60,482 nucleotides of DNA from Alphaproteobacteria bacterium (GTDB taxonomy: Bacteria; Pseudomonadota; Alphaproteobacteria; Reyranellales; Reyranellaceae). Location: positions 1 to 60,482 of the forward strand of contig VGCZ01000029.1 of NCBI GenBank assembly GCA_016869975.1. The letters are read 5' to 3'. How positions within the stretch are numbered: the first letter of the stretch is position 1; each line of letters begins with the position of its first letter. The notes under the pieces are model-generated. The model was given only the letters and a program-made list of their open reading frames with translations. It ran no database searches and was not told where the DNA came from. Shown here one piece after another: positions 16,388-24,233 of the stretch. The position numbers and the translations under genes are program-made.

Positions 16388-16756
16388 ATGCCGTCCAGGT
16401 TCGTTCTCGGCACCACCCTGCTGGGTGTGCTCGTGGCACCGCTCAACTCGTTCGCCCAGAGCGCGCCGCTGCCGTATGGCATGGTGAAGGTCGGCGACCA
16501 GACCAAGCAGAGCATCGGCATCGTCCAGCAGCTGCAGAACGGCGATCGCGCCTGCTACATGGTGCTGAAGGATACGCGCGGCAAGGAGTTCACCGAGCTG
16601 GCCAGCTTCGACTTCTGCAGCTGGAATATCATCGGCAAGCGCGTGACGCTCACTTACCGGATCGAAGAGGTCATGGCCGAGTCCTGCCAGGGCAACCCGC
16701 GCTGCATGAAGAAGGACAAGGTGGCGCTGATCGTCGACGTGAAGGTCATGCGATGA
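16388..16756 (+). CDS. Secreted four-cysteine protein, paralogue B
   Basis: 122 aa. Signal peptide MPSRFVLGTTLLGVLVAPLNSFAQ, then a single domain with C56, C77, C100 and C106, homologous to the C-terminal half of the 14114-14614 product but without its Pro/Ala linker. Charged residues around the last Cys pair (RCMKKDKVALIV) match the paralogue (NCKKTDLVPLIV). Its stop overlaps the prpF start by 4 nt (ATGA), so it is the leading gene of the catabolic operon and may be coupled to it. Function unknown; perhaps a periplasmic accessory or ligand-binding protein. Confidence 0.7.
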   Translation: MPSRFVLGTTLLGVLVAPLNSFAQSAPLPYGMVKVGDQTKQSIGIVQQLQNGDRACYMVLKDTRGKEFTELASFDFCSWNIIGKRVTLTYRIEEVMAESCQGNPRCMKKDKVALIVDVKVMR

Positions 16757-17946
16757 CCCAGCTCCGCATTCCCGCGATCTACATGCGCGGCGGCACCAGC
16801 AAGGGCGTGTTCTTCCACGAGAGCGCGCTGCCGCCGCCGGGTCCGGCGCGCGACCGCCTGCTGCTGCGGGTGATCGGCAGCCCCGATCCCTACGGCAAGC
16901 AGATCGACGGCATGGGTGCCGCCACATCGAGCACCAGCAAGGTGGTGATTCTGTCGCGCTCCAGCCGACCGGATTGCGATGTCGACTATCTGTTCGGCCA
17001 GGTGGTGATCGACAAGCCGGTGGTCGACTGGTCGGGCAATTGCGGCAACCTCACCGCGGCGGTCGGGCCGTTCGCGATCAGCGAGGGCCTGGTGGCCGCG
17101 CCGCGCGACGGCGTGGCGGTCGTGCGCATCTGGCAGGCCAACATCGCCAAGCGCATCGTCGCCCACGTGCCGATGCGCGGCGGCGAGGTGGCGGAGGAGG
17201 GTGACTTCGAGCTCGACGGCGTGACCTTCCCGGCGGCCGAGATCCGCATCGAGTTCCTCGAGCCGGGCGGTGGCGAGGACGACGAAGGCGGGCCGATGTT
17301 CCCCACGGGCCGGCTCGTCGACCAGCTCGACGTGCCCGGCGTGGGCACGTTCGACGTCACGCTGATCAACGCGGGAAACCCCACCATCTTCGTCGACGCG
17401 GCGGCGCTGGGGCTGAAGGGTACGGAACTGCAGGACGACATCAACGGCGATGCCGCGCTCTTGGCGCGCTGTGAGAAGATCCGCGCGTCAGGCACCGTGG
17501 CGATGGGCCTGGCGAGGAGCGCCGAGGCGGCGACGCGCGAGCGACCACACACGCCCAAGCTCGCCTTCGTCGCGCCGCCGCGGGACTACGTCGCCTCGAG
17601 CGGCAAGGCGGTGGCGGCCAAGGACCTGCAGCTCTGCGCCCGCATCCTGTCGATGGGCAAGCTGCACCACGCCATGACCGGCACCGGCGCGGTGGCGCTC
17701 GCCGTCGCCGCCGCGATCCCCGGCACCATCGTCGCGCGCACGGTAGGCGATCGTGCGCAGGACGGCACCGTGCGCTTCGGCCATCCCTCCGGCACGCTGG
17801 CGGTCGGCGCCGAGGCGATGAAGCGGGGCAATGAATGGATCGTCACCAAGGCGATCATGAGCCGCAGCGCGCGTCGCCTGATGGAAGGCTGGGTGCGCGT
17901 GCCGGCAGACTCACTCCAAGATCAGCGCGCCTTGGCGGCGGAGTAG
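16753..17946 (+). CDS. PrpF family isomerase (aconitate/oxalomesaconate-type)
   Basis: 397 aa. PrpF proteins have a diaminopimelate-epimerase-like fold and isomerise double bonds of unsaturated tricarboxylates (2-methylaconitate in propionate catabolism, 4-oxalomesaconate in gallate catabolism). Landmarks: IPAIYMRGGTSKGVFF (6-21), the Cys motif DWSGNCGNLTAAVGPFAI (about 92-109), INAGNPTIFVDA and LHHAMTGTGAVALAVAA-AIPG. No prpB/prpC/prpD or gallate genes are nearby, so the exact substrate is open. Next is the dgoK gene, which starts at the base after this stop codon. ATG 16753 overlaps the previous stop. Confidence 0.85.
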   Translation: MTQLRIPAIYMRGGTSKGVFFHESALPPPGPARDRLLLRVIGSPDPYGKQIDGMGAATSSTSKVVILSRSSRPDCDVDYLFGQVVIDKPVVDWSGNCGNLTAAVGPFAISEGLVAAPRDGVAVVRIWQANIAKRIVAHVPMRGGEVAEEGDFELDGVTFPAAEIRIEFLEPGGGEDDEGGPMFPTGRLVDQLDVPGVGTFDVTLINAGNPTIFVDAAALGLKGTELQDDINGDAALLARCEKIRASGTVAMGLARSAEAATRERPHTPKLAFVAPPRDYVASSGKAVAAKDLQLCARILSMGKLHHAMTGTGAVALAVAAAIPGTIVARTVGDRAQDGTVRFGHPSGTLAVGAEAMKRGNEWIVTKAIMSRSARRLMEGWVRVPADSLQDQRALAAE

Positions 17947-18843
17947 GTGGCCGCCGCGCTGATCGCCCTCGACTGGGGCACGACGTCTCTGCGTGGCTGG
18001 CTGATCGCGGCCGACGGCGCGATCCTTGATCGGCGCGCCGGCGGGCCGGGCATCCTCGCGGTCGGGGATAGCGACTTCGCCGGCGCTCTTCGCAGCTTCG
18101 TCGCCGGCTGGCCGGACCTGCCGTCGATCGCCTCGGGCATGATCGGCAGCAAGCAGGGTTGGATCGAAGCGCCCTACGTCGCGTGCCCCGGCGGCTTCGC
18201 CGACCTCGCGCCCGGCCTGAGCACGGCGCCTGGCCGTGCGCTCAGAGTCGTGCCGGGCGTCGCCCGGCAAGTGCCCGGCCTGGCGCCCGACGTGATGCGC
18301 GGAGAGGAGACGCAGATCTTCGGCGCGCTCGAGTCCGACGAGGCGTCAGGTCTGTTCATCCTGCCGGGCACGCATAGCAAGTGGGCGCGGGTGGCGTCGG
18401 GCCGCATCGTGTCGTTCGCGACCTACATGACCGGCGAGATCTTCGCCGTGCTGCGCCAGCACTCCATTCTCGGCCGGCTGATGGCGGCGGACGCCATGCC
18501 CGACCTCAACGCCGCCGCCTTCGAGGCCGGCGCCGAGGTCGGGCTGCATCATGGCGACGACCTCTTGCATCGACTGTTCGCGGTCCGCACCCTGGGTCTG
18601 TTCGAGCGGCTCTCGGCCGCCGACGCGCCGAGCTATCTCTCGGGGCTGCTGATCGGCGCCGAAATCGCCGCGGCGTTGCATCGCGAGTCCGCCGACTCAC
18701 CGACCCTGATCGGCGCGCGGCCGCTCTGCGCCGCCTATCGACGGGTGCTCGCGGCGCAGGGCATCGAGTCGCGCATCGCCGACGAGGACGTCACACCACG
18801 CGGCCTGTGGCGAATCGCGCGCGCCGCCGGCATGATCGGCTGA
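17947..18843 (+). CDS. dgoK: 2-dehydro-3-deoxygalactonokinase
   Basis: 298 aa. DgoK family: ATP-dependent phosphorylation of 2-keto-3-deoxygalactonate in the De Ley-Doudoroff pathway. The phosphate-1 loop LIALDWGTTSLRGWLI is at residues 5-20; further signatures are IASGMIGSKQGWIEAPYV, RGEETQIFGAL and LPGTHSKWARV. Starts with GTG directly after the prpF TAG, with no spacer. An aldolase for its product follows after a single base. The pair is normally part of galactonate use; here no galactonate dehydratase is present. Confidence 0.88.
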   Translation: MAAALIALDWGTTSLRGWLIAADGAILDRRAGGPGILAVGDSDFAGALRSFVAGWPDLPSIASGMIGSKQGWIEAPYVACPGGFADLAPGLSTAPGRALRVVPGVARQVPGLAPDVMRGEETQIFGALESDEASGLFILPGTHSKWARVASGRIVSFATYMTGEIFAVLRQHSILGRLMAADAMPDLNAAAFEAGAEVGLHHGDDLLHRLFAVRTLGLFERLSAADAPSYLSGLLIGAEIAAALHRESADSPTLIGARPLCAAYRRVLAAQGIESRIADEDVTPRGLWRIARAAGMIG

Positions 18844-18844
18844 C

Positions 18845-19477
18845 ATGTCGAGCGGAATCCTGCGCGCCGCGCTCTCGAAGTGCCCCCTGATCGCGATCCT
18901 GCGCGGCATCACGCCCGAGGAGGCGCCGGCGATCGGCGAGGCGCTGGTCGAGGCTGGCTTCATCATCATCGAGGTGCCGCTGAACTCGCCGCGGCCGTTC
19001 GAGAGCATCGCCCGGCTGGCCCAGGCGCATCCCATCCACCTGGTCGGCGCCGGCACGGTGATGAGCACGGCCGACGTCGATCGCGTCGCCGATGCCGGCG
19101 GCCGGCTGATCGTGATGCCGCACGCCGATCTCGACATCGTACGCCACGCCCGCGCGCGCAATCTGGTCTGCCTGCCGGGCATCGCCACGCCGAGCGAGGG
19201 ATTCGCCGCGCTGAAGGCCGGCGCGCACGGGCTGAAACTGTTTCCCGGCGAGATGCTGACGCCTCCGGTGCTCAAGGCGCTGCGCGCAGTGTTTCCCAAG
19301 GACACGCTGATGCTGCCAGTCGGAGGCGTCAGCGACCGCACCATGCCGGCCTATTGGGAGGCGGGCGCCGACGGCTTCGGAATCGGCTCCGCGCTCTACA
19401 AGCCTGACATGAGCATGGCGGAGATCGCCAAGCGGGCGAAGGTGCTGACCGCCGCCGCGCGGTTGCTCAAACGATGA
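18845..19477 (+). CDS. dgoA: 2-dehydro-3-deoxy-6-phosphogalactonate aldolase
   Basis: 210 aa, class I aldolase of the KDPG/KDPGal family, giving pyruvate and glyceraldehyde-3-phosphate. The catalytic Glu lies in IIIEVPLNSPRPFESI (about 39-54; the LNSP form is characteristic of the KDPGal branch rather than Eda). The Schiff-base Lys is in GLKLFPGEM (about 132-140). Also present: LVGAGTVMS and LPVGGVSDRTMPAYWEAGAD-GFGIGSALY. Its ATGA stop overlap with an upstream in-frame ATG of the next gene shows tight packing. Confidence 0.9.
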   Translation: MSSGILRAALSKCPLIAILRGITPEEAPAIGEALVEAGFIIIEVPLNSPRPFESIARLAQAHPIHLVGAGTVMSTADVDRVADAGGRLIVMPHADLDIVRHARARNLVCLPGIATPSEGFAALKAGAHGLKLFPGEMLTPPVLKALRAVFPKDTLMLPVGGVSDRTMPAYWEAGADGFGIGSALYKPDMSMAEIAKRAKVLTAAARLLKR

Positions 19478-19494
19478 CCGACAGGAGGAATTCC

Positions 19495-20463
19495 ATGATC
19501 AGCAGACGCGGCATGCTGGCCGGCGCGGCCGGCTTTACCATCGTGGCGCCGCAGGCGGTGCTCGCGCAATCGGGCCAGACGGTGCGCATCATCGTGCCCT
19601 ATATCCCCGGCGGCGCCACCGACGTCACCGCGCGTATCATGGCGGAGAAGCTGACGCCGATCCTGGGCCAGCAGGTCATCGTCGAGAACCGGGCCGGCGG
19701 CAACACCATCGTCGGCATGGACATCGTCGCCAAGTCCAAGCCCGACGGCACAACCCTGCTGCTCGGCACCACGACCTTGGCGACCAACGCGGCGCTGGGC
19801 TTCAAGCAGCCCTACGATCCGCTGAAGGACTTCGCGCCGATCTCTACCATCGTCGACATCCCGCTCTTCGGCGCCATGAACGTCGATCTGCCGGTCAAGA
19901 CCTACGCGCAGTTCGCGGAGTGGGCCAACAAGCAGCCACAGCGCGTGCGCTATGCCACTTCGGGTGTCGGCAACATGCCGCATCTGTGGGCCGAGCAATT
20001 CCGCAACCACGCCAAGCTCAACATCGAGAACGTCGCCTACAAGGGCGCCTCCGACGCGCTGCGCGACGTGATGGGCGGCCATGTGCCGTGCATCTTCGAC
20101 GTCATCCTGCCGAGCGCGACCCATGTCAGGGCCGGCAAGATGACCGGCCTGCTGATCGCCGCGGACCAGCGCTCGCCGCTGGCACCCGACGTGCCGACGG
20201 TCGGCGAGGTCGGCCACAAGGGCCTCGAGTCGGCGGTGTATTTCGGCCTGGTGGCGCCGTCAGGCACGCCACGGCCGACCATCGAGCGGCTCAACCAAGC
20301 GGTGGCCCGGATCATCAAGGAACCCGAGACGGCCAAGCGGTTCGTCGATCTCGGCTACATCATCACCGGCAGCACGCCGGAGGCCTACCAAGCGCTGCTG
20401 GTCAAGGAGACCGAACGCTGGACGCGCGTGGTCAAGGAGAACGGTATTAAGGTCGAGACATGA
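19495..20463 (+). CDS. Bug/TctC-family periplasmic solute receptor
   Basis: 322 aa, tripartite tricarboxylate transporter receptor. The start at ATG 19495 is chosen because AGGAGG sits 6 nt before it; an upstream ATG at 19474 overlaps the aldolase stop. The N-terminus MISRRGMLAGAAGFTIVAPQ carries a twin-arginine SRRGML motif, so export is probably by Tat. Family hallmarks: IIVPYIPGGATDVTAR, IVENRAGGNTIVGMDIVAKS-KPDG, VAPSGTPRPTIERLN. No TctA/TctB membrane subunits adjoin it; orphan receptors are common in this family. It probably binds the carboxylate used by the operon. Confidence 0.88.
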   Translation: MISRRGMLAGAAGFTIVAPQAVLAQSGQTVRIIVPYIPGGATDVTARIMAEKLTPILGQQVIVENRAGGNTIVGMDIVAKSKPDGTTLLLGTTTLATNAALGFKQPYDPLKDFAPISTIVDIPLFGAMNVDLPVKTYAQFAEWANKQPQRVRYATSGVGNMPHLWAEQFRNHAKLNIENVAYKGASDALRDVMGGHVPCIFDVILPSATHVRAGKMTGLLIAADQRSPLAPDVPTVGEVGHKGLESAVYFGLVAPSGTPRPTIERLNQAVARIIKEPETAKRFVDLGYIITGSTPEAYQALLVKETERWTRVVKENGIKVET

Positions 20464-20470
20464 TCGCTCG

Positions 20471-20537
20471 CTGTCATCCCGAGGGCAGCGAGGGATCCAG
20501 GAAGCTGCCTGGATCCCTCGCTGGCTGGGGATGACAG
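20471..20537. repeat. Dispersed palindrome, family 1, copy 1
   Basis: CTGTCATCCCGAGGGCAGCG followed by AGGGATCCAGG is answered by its complement, with a few changes (GGCTGGGG instead of GCGCTCGGG), ending at 20537. It lies between the TctC and GNAT stop codons, so it may also end transcription from both strands. Same family as 23654-23718 and 44054-44122. Confidence 0.75.
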
Positions 20538-20540
20538 AGG

Positions 20541-21071
20541 TCAACGCGGCATCGTGCCGTCGCCATCGCCCAGCGCGCGCTGCATCAGCACCGAATCGAC
20601 CCAGCGGCCGTGCTTGAAGCCGATCGAGCGGATGACGCCGATCTCGCGGAAGCCGAATTTGGCGTGCAGGCCGATCGAGGCGGCGTTGGCGCTGTCGCCG
20701 ATCACCGCGATCATCTGGCGATAGCCCAGCGCCACGCAGCGCCCGATCAGCACGGGCAGCAGCGCCGAGCCGATGCCGCCGCGGCGCGCGTCCTGATCGA
20801 TGTACACCGAGTTCTCGACCGCAAAGCGGTAGGCCGGCCGTGGCCGGTAGGCGCTGACGTAGGCGTAGCCCAACACATGGCCCTCGGCCTCGGCGACGAT
20901 GTACGGGTAACCAGCCGCAAGATAGCCGGCGCGCCGCTTCGCCATCTCCTCGAGCGGCGGCGCTTCCTCCTCGAACGACGCCAGGCCATGGCGCACATGG
21001 TAGCCGTAGATGGCGGTGATAGAGGGCAAGTCGTCGTCGCGCGAATCGCGGACCGTGAGCGGCGAGGTCAT
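20541..21071 (-). CDS. GNAT acetyltransferase, phosphinothricin/methionine-sulfoximine type
   Basis: 176 aa. Close to the Pat/Bar/MnaT group that N-acetylates phosphinothricin, methionine sulfoximine or related amino acids: VRDSRDDDLPSITAIYGYHV (7-26), ASFEEEAPPLEEM, and acetyl-CoA motif A DQDARRGGIGSALLPVL (about 93-109), then GDSANAASIGLHAKFGFREI and WVDSVLMQRAL. Most chromosomal members protect amino acid pools rather than detoxify herbicide. Last gene of a minus-strand run; 42 bp separate it from the DUF4406 gene. Confidence 0.88.
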   Translation of the reverse strand: MTSPLTVRDSRDDDLPSITAIYGYHVRHGLASFEEEAPPLEEMAKRRAGYLAAGYPYIVAEAEGHVLGYAYVSAYRPRPAYRFAVENSVYIDQDARRGGIGSALLPVLIGRCVALGYRQMIAVIGDSANAASIGLHAKFGFREIGVIRSIGFKHGRWVDSVLMQRALGDGDGTMPR

Positions 21072-21113
21072 GCCAAGCAGCGTGCCCGAAGCGCATTCAC
21101 TTGTCCAGACAAG

Positions 21114-21479
21114 TCAGGCGTCGGGCGACGGGATCTCGCTCAACGAGTGGAACACCTGTCGACCGGCCGCGCGGGCTAGCGCCACCATCTCGTCGGCGCC
21201 GGCGGAGGGGCCGCCGATGCGCAGGCAGCCATCGCATTTGGCGACCAGCCGACGCGCGACGGGATGGAAGATCTCGTTGAACACCGCGTCGCCGATGCCG
21301 GTCGAGCCGGCATGCTCGATCAGCGGCAGGGCGTACCACTCGCCCAGCACCGGCAGGTGGCCGGCGCGGAACAGCTGGAGCGCCGCGTCCATCATGGCGC
21401 GCACATTGGCGGCGATCTTGACTGGATCGTCGCCGGTGCCGGAGCGATAGGGCCCGGCGACCAGGATCATCAGGGGCAT
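21114..21479 (-). CDS. DUF4406 / nucleoside 2-deoxyribosyltransferase-like protein
   Basis: 121 aa. The Rossmann-like fold of the nucleoside 2-deoxyribosyltransferase superfamily is suggested by LILVAGPYRSGTGDDPVKIA near the N-terminus (V-A-G-P-Y-R, then an Asn-rich helix), GHLPVLGEWYALPL, and the closing GGPSAGADEMVALARAAGRQ. Substrate unknown. Starts one base after the aroQ-like stop, so the two are cotranscribed. Confidence 0.7.
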   Translation of the reverse strand: MPLMILVAGPYRSGTGDDPVKIAANVRAMMDAALQLFRAGHLPVLGEWYALPLIEHAGSTGIGDAVFNEIFHPVARRLVAKCDGCLRIGGPSAGADEMVALARAAGRQVFHSLSEIPSPDA

Positions 21480-21480
21480 G

Positions 21481-21960
21481 TCAGCGCGGCCCGCTGCGCA
21501 GCGGCGCCGACCACGACTCCGGCAGCTTGCCGACCAGCCGCACAGCTACCTGCATGGCGACGATGTAGCCATAGGGGCCGAGCCCGGCGATCACCGCGGT
21601 GACGGCGCTCGACAGCTTGGAATGGCGGTGCAACTCGTCGCGGGCGTGGATGTTGGAGATGTGCACCTCGATGATCGGCTTCTCGAACATCTTCAACGCG
21701 TCGTAGATCGCGATCGAGGTGAAGGAGTAGGCGGCCGGATTGATGATGATCGCGTCGGCGCTCTCGCGCGCGGCCTGGATCAGCTCGACGATCGCGCCCT
21801 CGTGGTTGGACTGGTGGCAGGCGACCGACGCGCCGAGCTCTCCCGCCAGCTCGCGGCAACTCGCTTCGATGGCGGCCAGGGTCGTGGTGCCGTAGATGTG
21901 CGGCTCACGCACGCCCAGCATGTTGAGGTTCGGCCCGTTGATGATCATCAGGCGGCTCAT
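21481..21960 (-). CDS. aroQ: Type II 3-dehydroquinate dehydratase-like protein
   Basis: 159 aa. Dodecameric type II dehydroquinase fold: IINGPNLNMLGVREPHIYG (6-24) carries the catalytic loop Arg18 and Tyr23; N74 in INPAAYSFTS; E98, H100 and N103 in EVHISNIHARD; HRHSKLS follows. In ordinary AroQ the N74 motif reads NPGAYTHTS, with a His that contacts substrate; here that position is F80. It therefore belongs to a divergent subgroup, and dehydroquinate may not be its main substrate. The neighbouring genes (DUF4406, GNAT, sulfatase) are not shikimate genes. Confidence 0.8.
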   Translation of the reverse strand: MSRLMIINGPNLNMLGVREPHIYGTTTLAAIEASCRELAGELGASVACHQSNHEGAIVELIQAARESADAIIINPAAYSFTSIAIYDALKMFEKPIIEVHISNIHARDELHRHSKLSSAVTAVIAGLGPYGYIVAMQVAVRLVGKLPESWSAPLRSGPR

Positions 21961-21972
21961 GGGTTTCTCCTA

Positions 21973-22075
21973 TTGTCATCCTGAGCGGAGTGAAAGATGT
22001 CGCACTATCGCGGCCAGTTTCCGACGCCGTGTCCGTTCGCTCCACCGCCAGGTCCTTCGCTGCGCCCAGGACGAC
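21973..22075. repeat. Degenerate dispersed palindrome, family 1
   Basis: The ends TTGTCATCCTGAGCGGAGTG (21973-21992) and AGGTCCTTCGCTGCGCCCAG plus GACGAC (22050-22075) resemble the two arms of the family-1 palindrome but have drifted, and the unit is stretched by about 50 bp of unrelated sequence. It fills the gap between the aroQ start and the sulfatase stop. Confidence 0.45.
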
Positions 22076-22085
22076 GGTGGAGCTG

Positions 22086-23633
22086 TCACACGCTGGCAAC
22101 CGCTTCCAGTCTCGGCGAGCGCGCGGGCGGCAGGCTGGCGTAGAGGTCGGCGATAAGGTCTTTCTTGCGCGTCTGCCAGACCGGCTCGTGCCAGAGATTG
22201 CGCCGCTGCAGCGGATCGTTAACGCAATCGTAGAGTTCGCCGACCGAACCATCGCCGTCATACAGCGAGCTCTTCTCGTAGACCGTGCAGACCAAGCCGT
22301 CGCGGTAGATCGTGCGCAGATGCAGGCTGATGCCCTTGAACTCGCTGTCCCACTCGGTGATGACGCGCTCGCGCTTCTGCGACTCGGCCTCGGTCGCGCT
22401 CGCCGGCAACGGCCTGCCCTGCATCCATGCCGGCGTGTCGAGGCCGGCGATGGCGCAGAAGGTCGGTGCGAGGTCGAGCTGGCCGACCGGTCGATCGACA
22501 ACAGCCGGTGCCACGCCGGCGCTCTTCGCCGGCTTCCAGACGAACGGCAGGCGCATCAGCGCGTCGACGTGGTAGGGGCCCTTGAACAGCAGGCCGAAAT
22601 CGCCCTGCAGCTCGCCGTGGTCGGTGGTGAAGAGCACATCGGTGTCGTCGGCCCAGCCACGCCTGGCGATCGCGTCCCATACGCGCCCGCAGGCCTCGTC
22701 GATCAGCTCGTTCTCGACATGGGTGAGCGCGTTGATCTCGCGCAGCTGGTCGGCGCCAAGGTTCGCCGGCACGAAATCGGGCGGCGCCTCGAAGCAGGTC
22801 ACCGTCTTGCCCTCGTACCACTCGCGCCAATGCCTGGGCTTGTCGGCCATCATCGCCAGCGCCGCTGCGCGATCGGCCGGCCAGTTCGCCGGCAGATTCT
22901 CCCGCCGCCATGGGTGACGACCGATCTCGGACCGTGGCGGATCCCAGGGATGATGCAGATCGGGGAAGCTCACCCAGCAGAACCAATCGCTATCGTCGGG
23001 CAATGAATCCAGCCAGGCGATGGCGCGATCGGCCACCCAGTCGGTGTGATAGAGCTTGCGATCGACCGGGTGGTGACTGACCTGGATCGCCCCGGTGTCG
23101 CCGCCACCGGCCGAGTTCTGCTCCAGGCTGGGTTGCTTGAGCACGTTGTAGAAACCGTCGACCACCTTGGGGTGGCTCTTGGCCAGCCACTGCGGATAGT
23201 GCAGCGGCCCGCGCGCGCCATGCGCGGCCAGCTCCATGTGGTCGAAGCCGCGATGCGGGCCGTGCTCGCCCAGCCGACCCATGCGGTTCTCGTAGAAGCG
23301 GCCCTTGGGATCGAGGAAGGGCTCGAAATGCGCCTTGCCGATCAGCGCCGTGCGATAGCCGGCCTTTTCCTTGAGATAGGCCGCGACGCTGGGTGAGTCC
23401 TCGGGCAACGGCACGCCGTTCATCCACACGCCGTGCGTGCGCACGTATTGCCCGGTGGTCATGGTCGAGCGCGCCGGCATGCAGACGACGGCCTGCGCGT
23501 GGCCGCGCGTGAAACGCACGCCGTCGGCCGCCCAACGATCAACCACCGGCGTGCGCGCCACCGTACCGCCGTTGCGGCCCAGCGCGTCGTAACGCTGCTG
23601 GTCGGTGGTGATGAAAAGGATCTTGCGGCCCAT
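22086..23633 (-). CDS. Type I sulfatase (arylsulfatase / phosphonate monoester hydrolase-like)
   Basis: 515 aa, no signal peptide, so cytosolic. Sulfatase signature C51-M-P-A-R55 followed by STMTTGQYVRTHG; C51 must be oxidised to formylglycine. Metal ligands include D11 (ILFITTDQQRYDALG) and D-H in LFTTDHGELQGDFGLLFKG. The TTDQQRYDALG opening and the long C-terminal region (ELYDCVNDPLQRRNLWHEP) are seen in the cytosolic phosphonate monoesterase/choline-sulfatase side of the family. No formylglycine-generating enzyme gene lies in the window, so it would have to be elsewhere. Flanked on both sides by dispersed palindromes. Confidence 0.9.
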   Translation of the reverse strand: MGRKILFITTDQQRYDALGRNGGTVARTPVVDRWAADGVRFTRGHAQAVVCMPARSTMTTGQYVRTHGVWMNGVPLPEDSPSVAAYLKEKAGYRTALIGKAHFEPFLDPKGRFYENRMGRLGEHGPHRGFDHMELAAHGARGPLHYPQWLAKSHPKVVDGFYNVLKQPSLEQNSAGGGDTGAIQVSHHPVDRKLYHTDWVADRAIAWLDSLPDDSDWFCWVSFPDLHHPWDPPRSEIGRHPWRRENLPANWPADRAAALAMMADKPRHWREWYEGKTVTCFEAPPDFVPANLGADQLREINALTHVENELIDEACGRVWDAIARRGWADDTDVLFTTDHGELQGDFGLLFKGPYHVDALMRLPFVWKPAKSAGVAPAVVDRPVGQLDLAPTFCAIAGLDTPAWMQGRPLPASATEAESQKRERVITEWDSEFKGISLHLRTIYRDGLVCTVYEKSSLYDGDGSVGELYDCVNDPLQRRNLWHEPVWQTRKKDLIADLYASLPPARSPRLEAVASV

Positions 23634-23653
23634 GTCAGCTTCCCCTGACTGCT

Positions 23654-23718
23654 TGTCATCCCGAGCGCAGCGAGGGATCCAGGCACACCCTGGATCCCTC
23701 GCTGCGCTCGGGATGACA
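23654..23718. repeat. Dispersed palindrome, family 1, copy 2 (perfect)
   Basis: Two perfect 30-nt arms (23654-23683 and 23689-23718; core CCGAGCGCAGCGAGGGATC) around a 5-nt loop CACAC, between the sulfatase start and a GNAT stop. The core arm is identical to the copy at 44054. Confidence 0.85.
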
Positions 23719-23738
23719 GAGGAAATTGCGCCTGGGAT

Positions 23739-24233
23739 CTACGGCTCTTCGGATTCCTTCGCTAGTCTATCGAATGACTCGCCGAAGATCGCATGCGTCA
23801 CGGTCGGCACCTGGATCGCGCCGAGCTTCTTGTAGAAGGCCAGCGCCCGGGCATTGGTCGGCTTGGCGATCCACCAGACGAAGACATCGCCCTGCTTCTT
23901 GGCCTCGCGCATGACGGCGGCCATCAGTCGGCGTGCCACGCCCCCGCCGCGCACGCTTTCCTCGACGATGATGTCGTTGAGGTACAGGCCGCGCGCGGCG
24001 TTGGCGGTGTCGTAGCTGTCATGGAACATCACGTAGCCCACGACCTTGCCCTCGATCTCGGCAACCAGCACGCGCACGCGCGGATCGTCGAACACCGCCT
24101 GGCGCATGGCCTCAGGCGTGAAGTTGCCGGTCGGCTCGCTGTCCTGGAGGCTGAGCGCATGCGCCAGCGCGGCGACGGCGTCGGCATCCGCCGGCCGGGC
24201 GCGTCGGATCGTAACGCGCTCAGAAGAAGTCAA
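23739..24233 (-). CDS. GNAT family N-acetyltransferase
   Basis: 164 aa. GNAT fold: VTIRRARPADADAVAALAHA (7-26), VLVAEIEGKVVGYVMFHD, LYLNDIIVEESVRGGGVARR-LMAAVMREA (acetyl-CoA motif A, about 83-112) and a closing NARALAFYKKLGA. The substrate cannot be told. The start overlaps the end of rlmB by 14 nt, so it is downstream in the same transcript. Confidence 0.88.
   Translation of the reverse strand: MTSSERVTIRRARPADADAVAALAHALSLQDSEPTGNFTPEAMRQAVFDDPRVRVLVAEIEGKVVGYVMFHDSYDTANAARGLYLNDIIVEESVRGGGVARRLMAAVMREAKKQGDVFVWWIAKPTNARALAFYKKLGAIQVPTVTHAIFGESFDRLAKESEEP

Noticed and set aside
14560-16752. Upstream extension of the prpF frame across the small membrane protein and MFS genes, as if a 1128-residue fusion
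   Set aside because: Only the part after ATG 16753 has family sequence; the rest is the shifted frame of the MFS and other genes.
14057-16927. 956-codon minus-strand frame opposite the secreted/MFS cluster
   Set aside because: Arg/His/Asp-rich shadow with no motif, and the plus-strand genes have signal peptides, TM helices and coherent spacing.
20541-21071. GNAT gene as an acquired herbicide-resistance gene
   Set aside because: Chromosomal MnaT/Pat-like genes are widespread, base composition matches neighbours and there is no mobile context.
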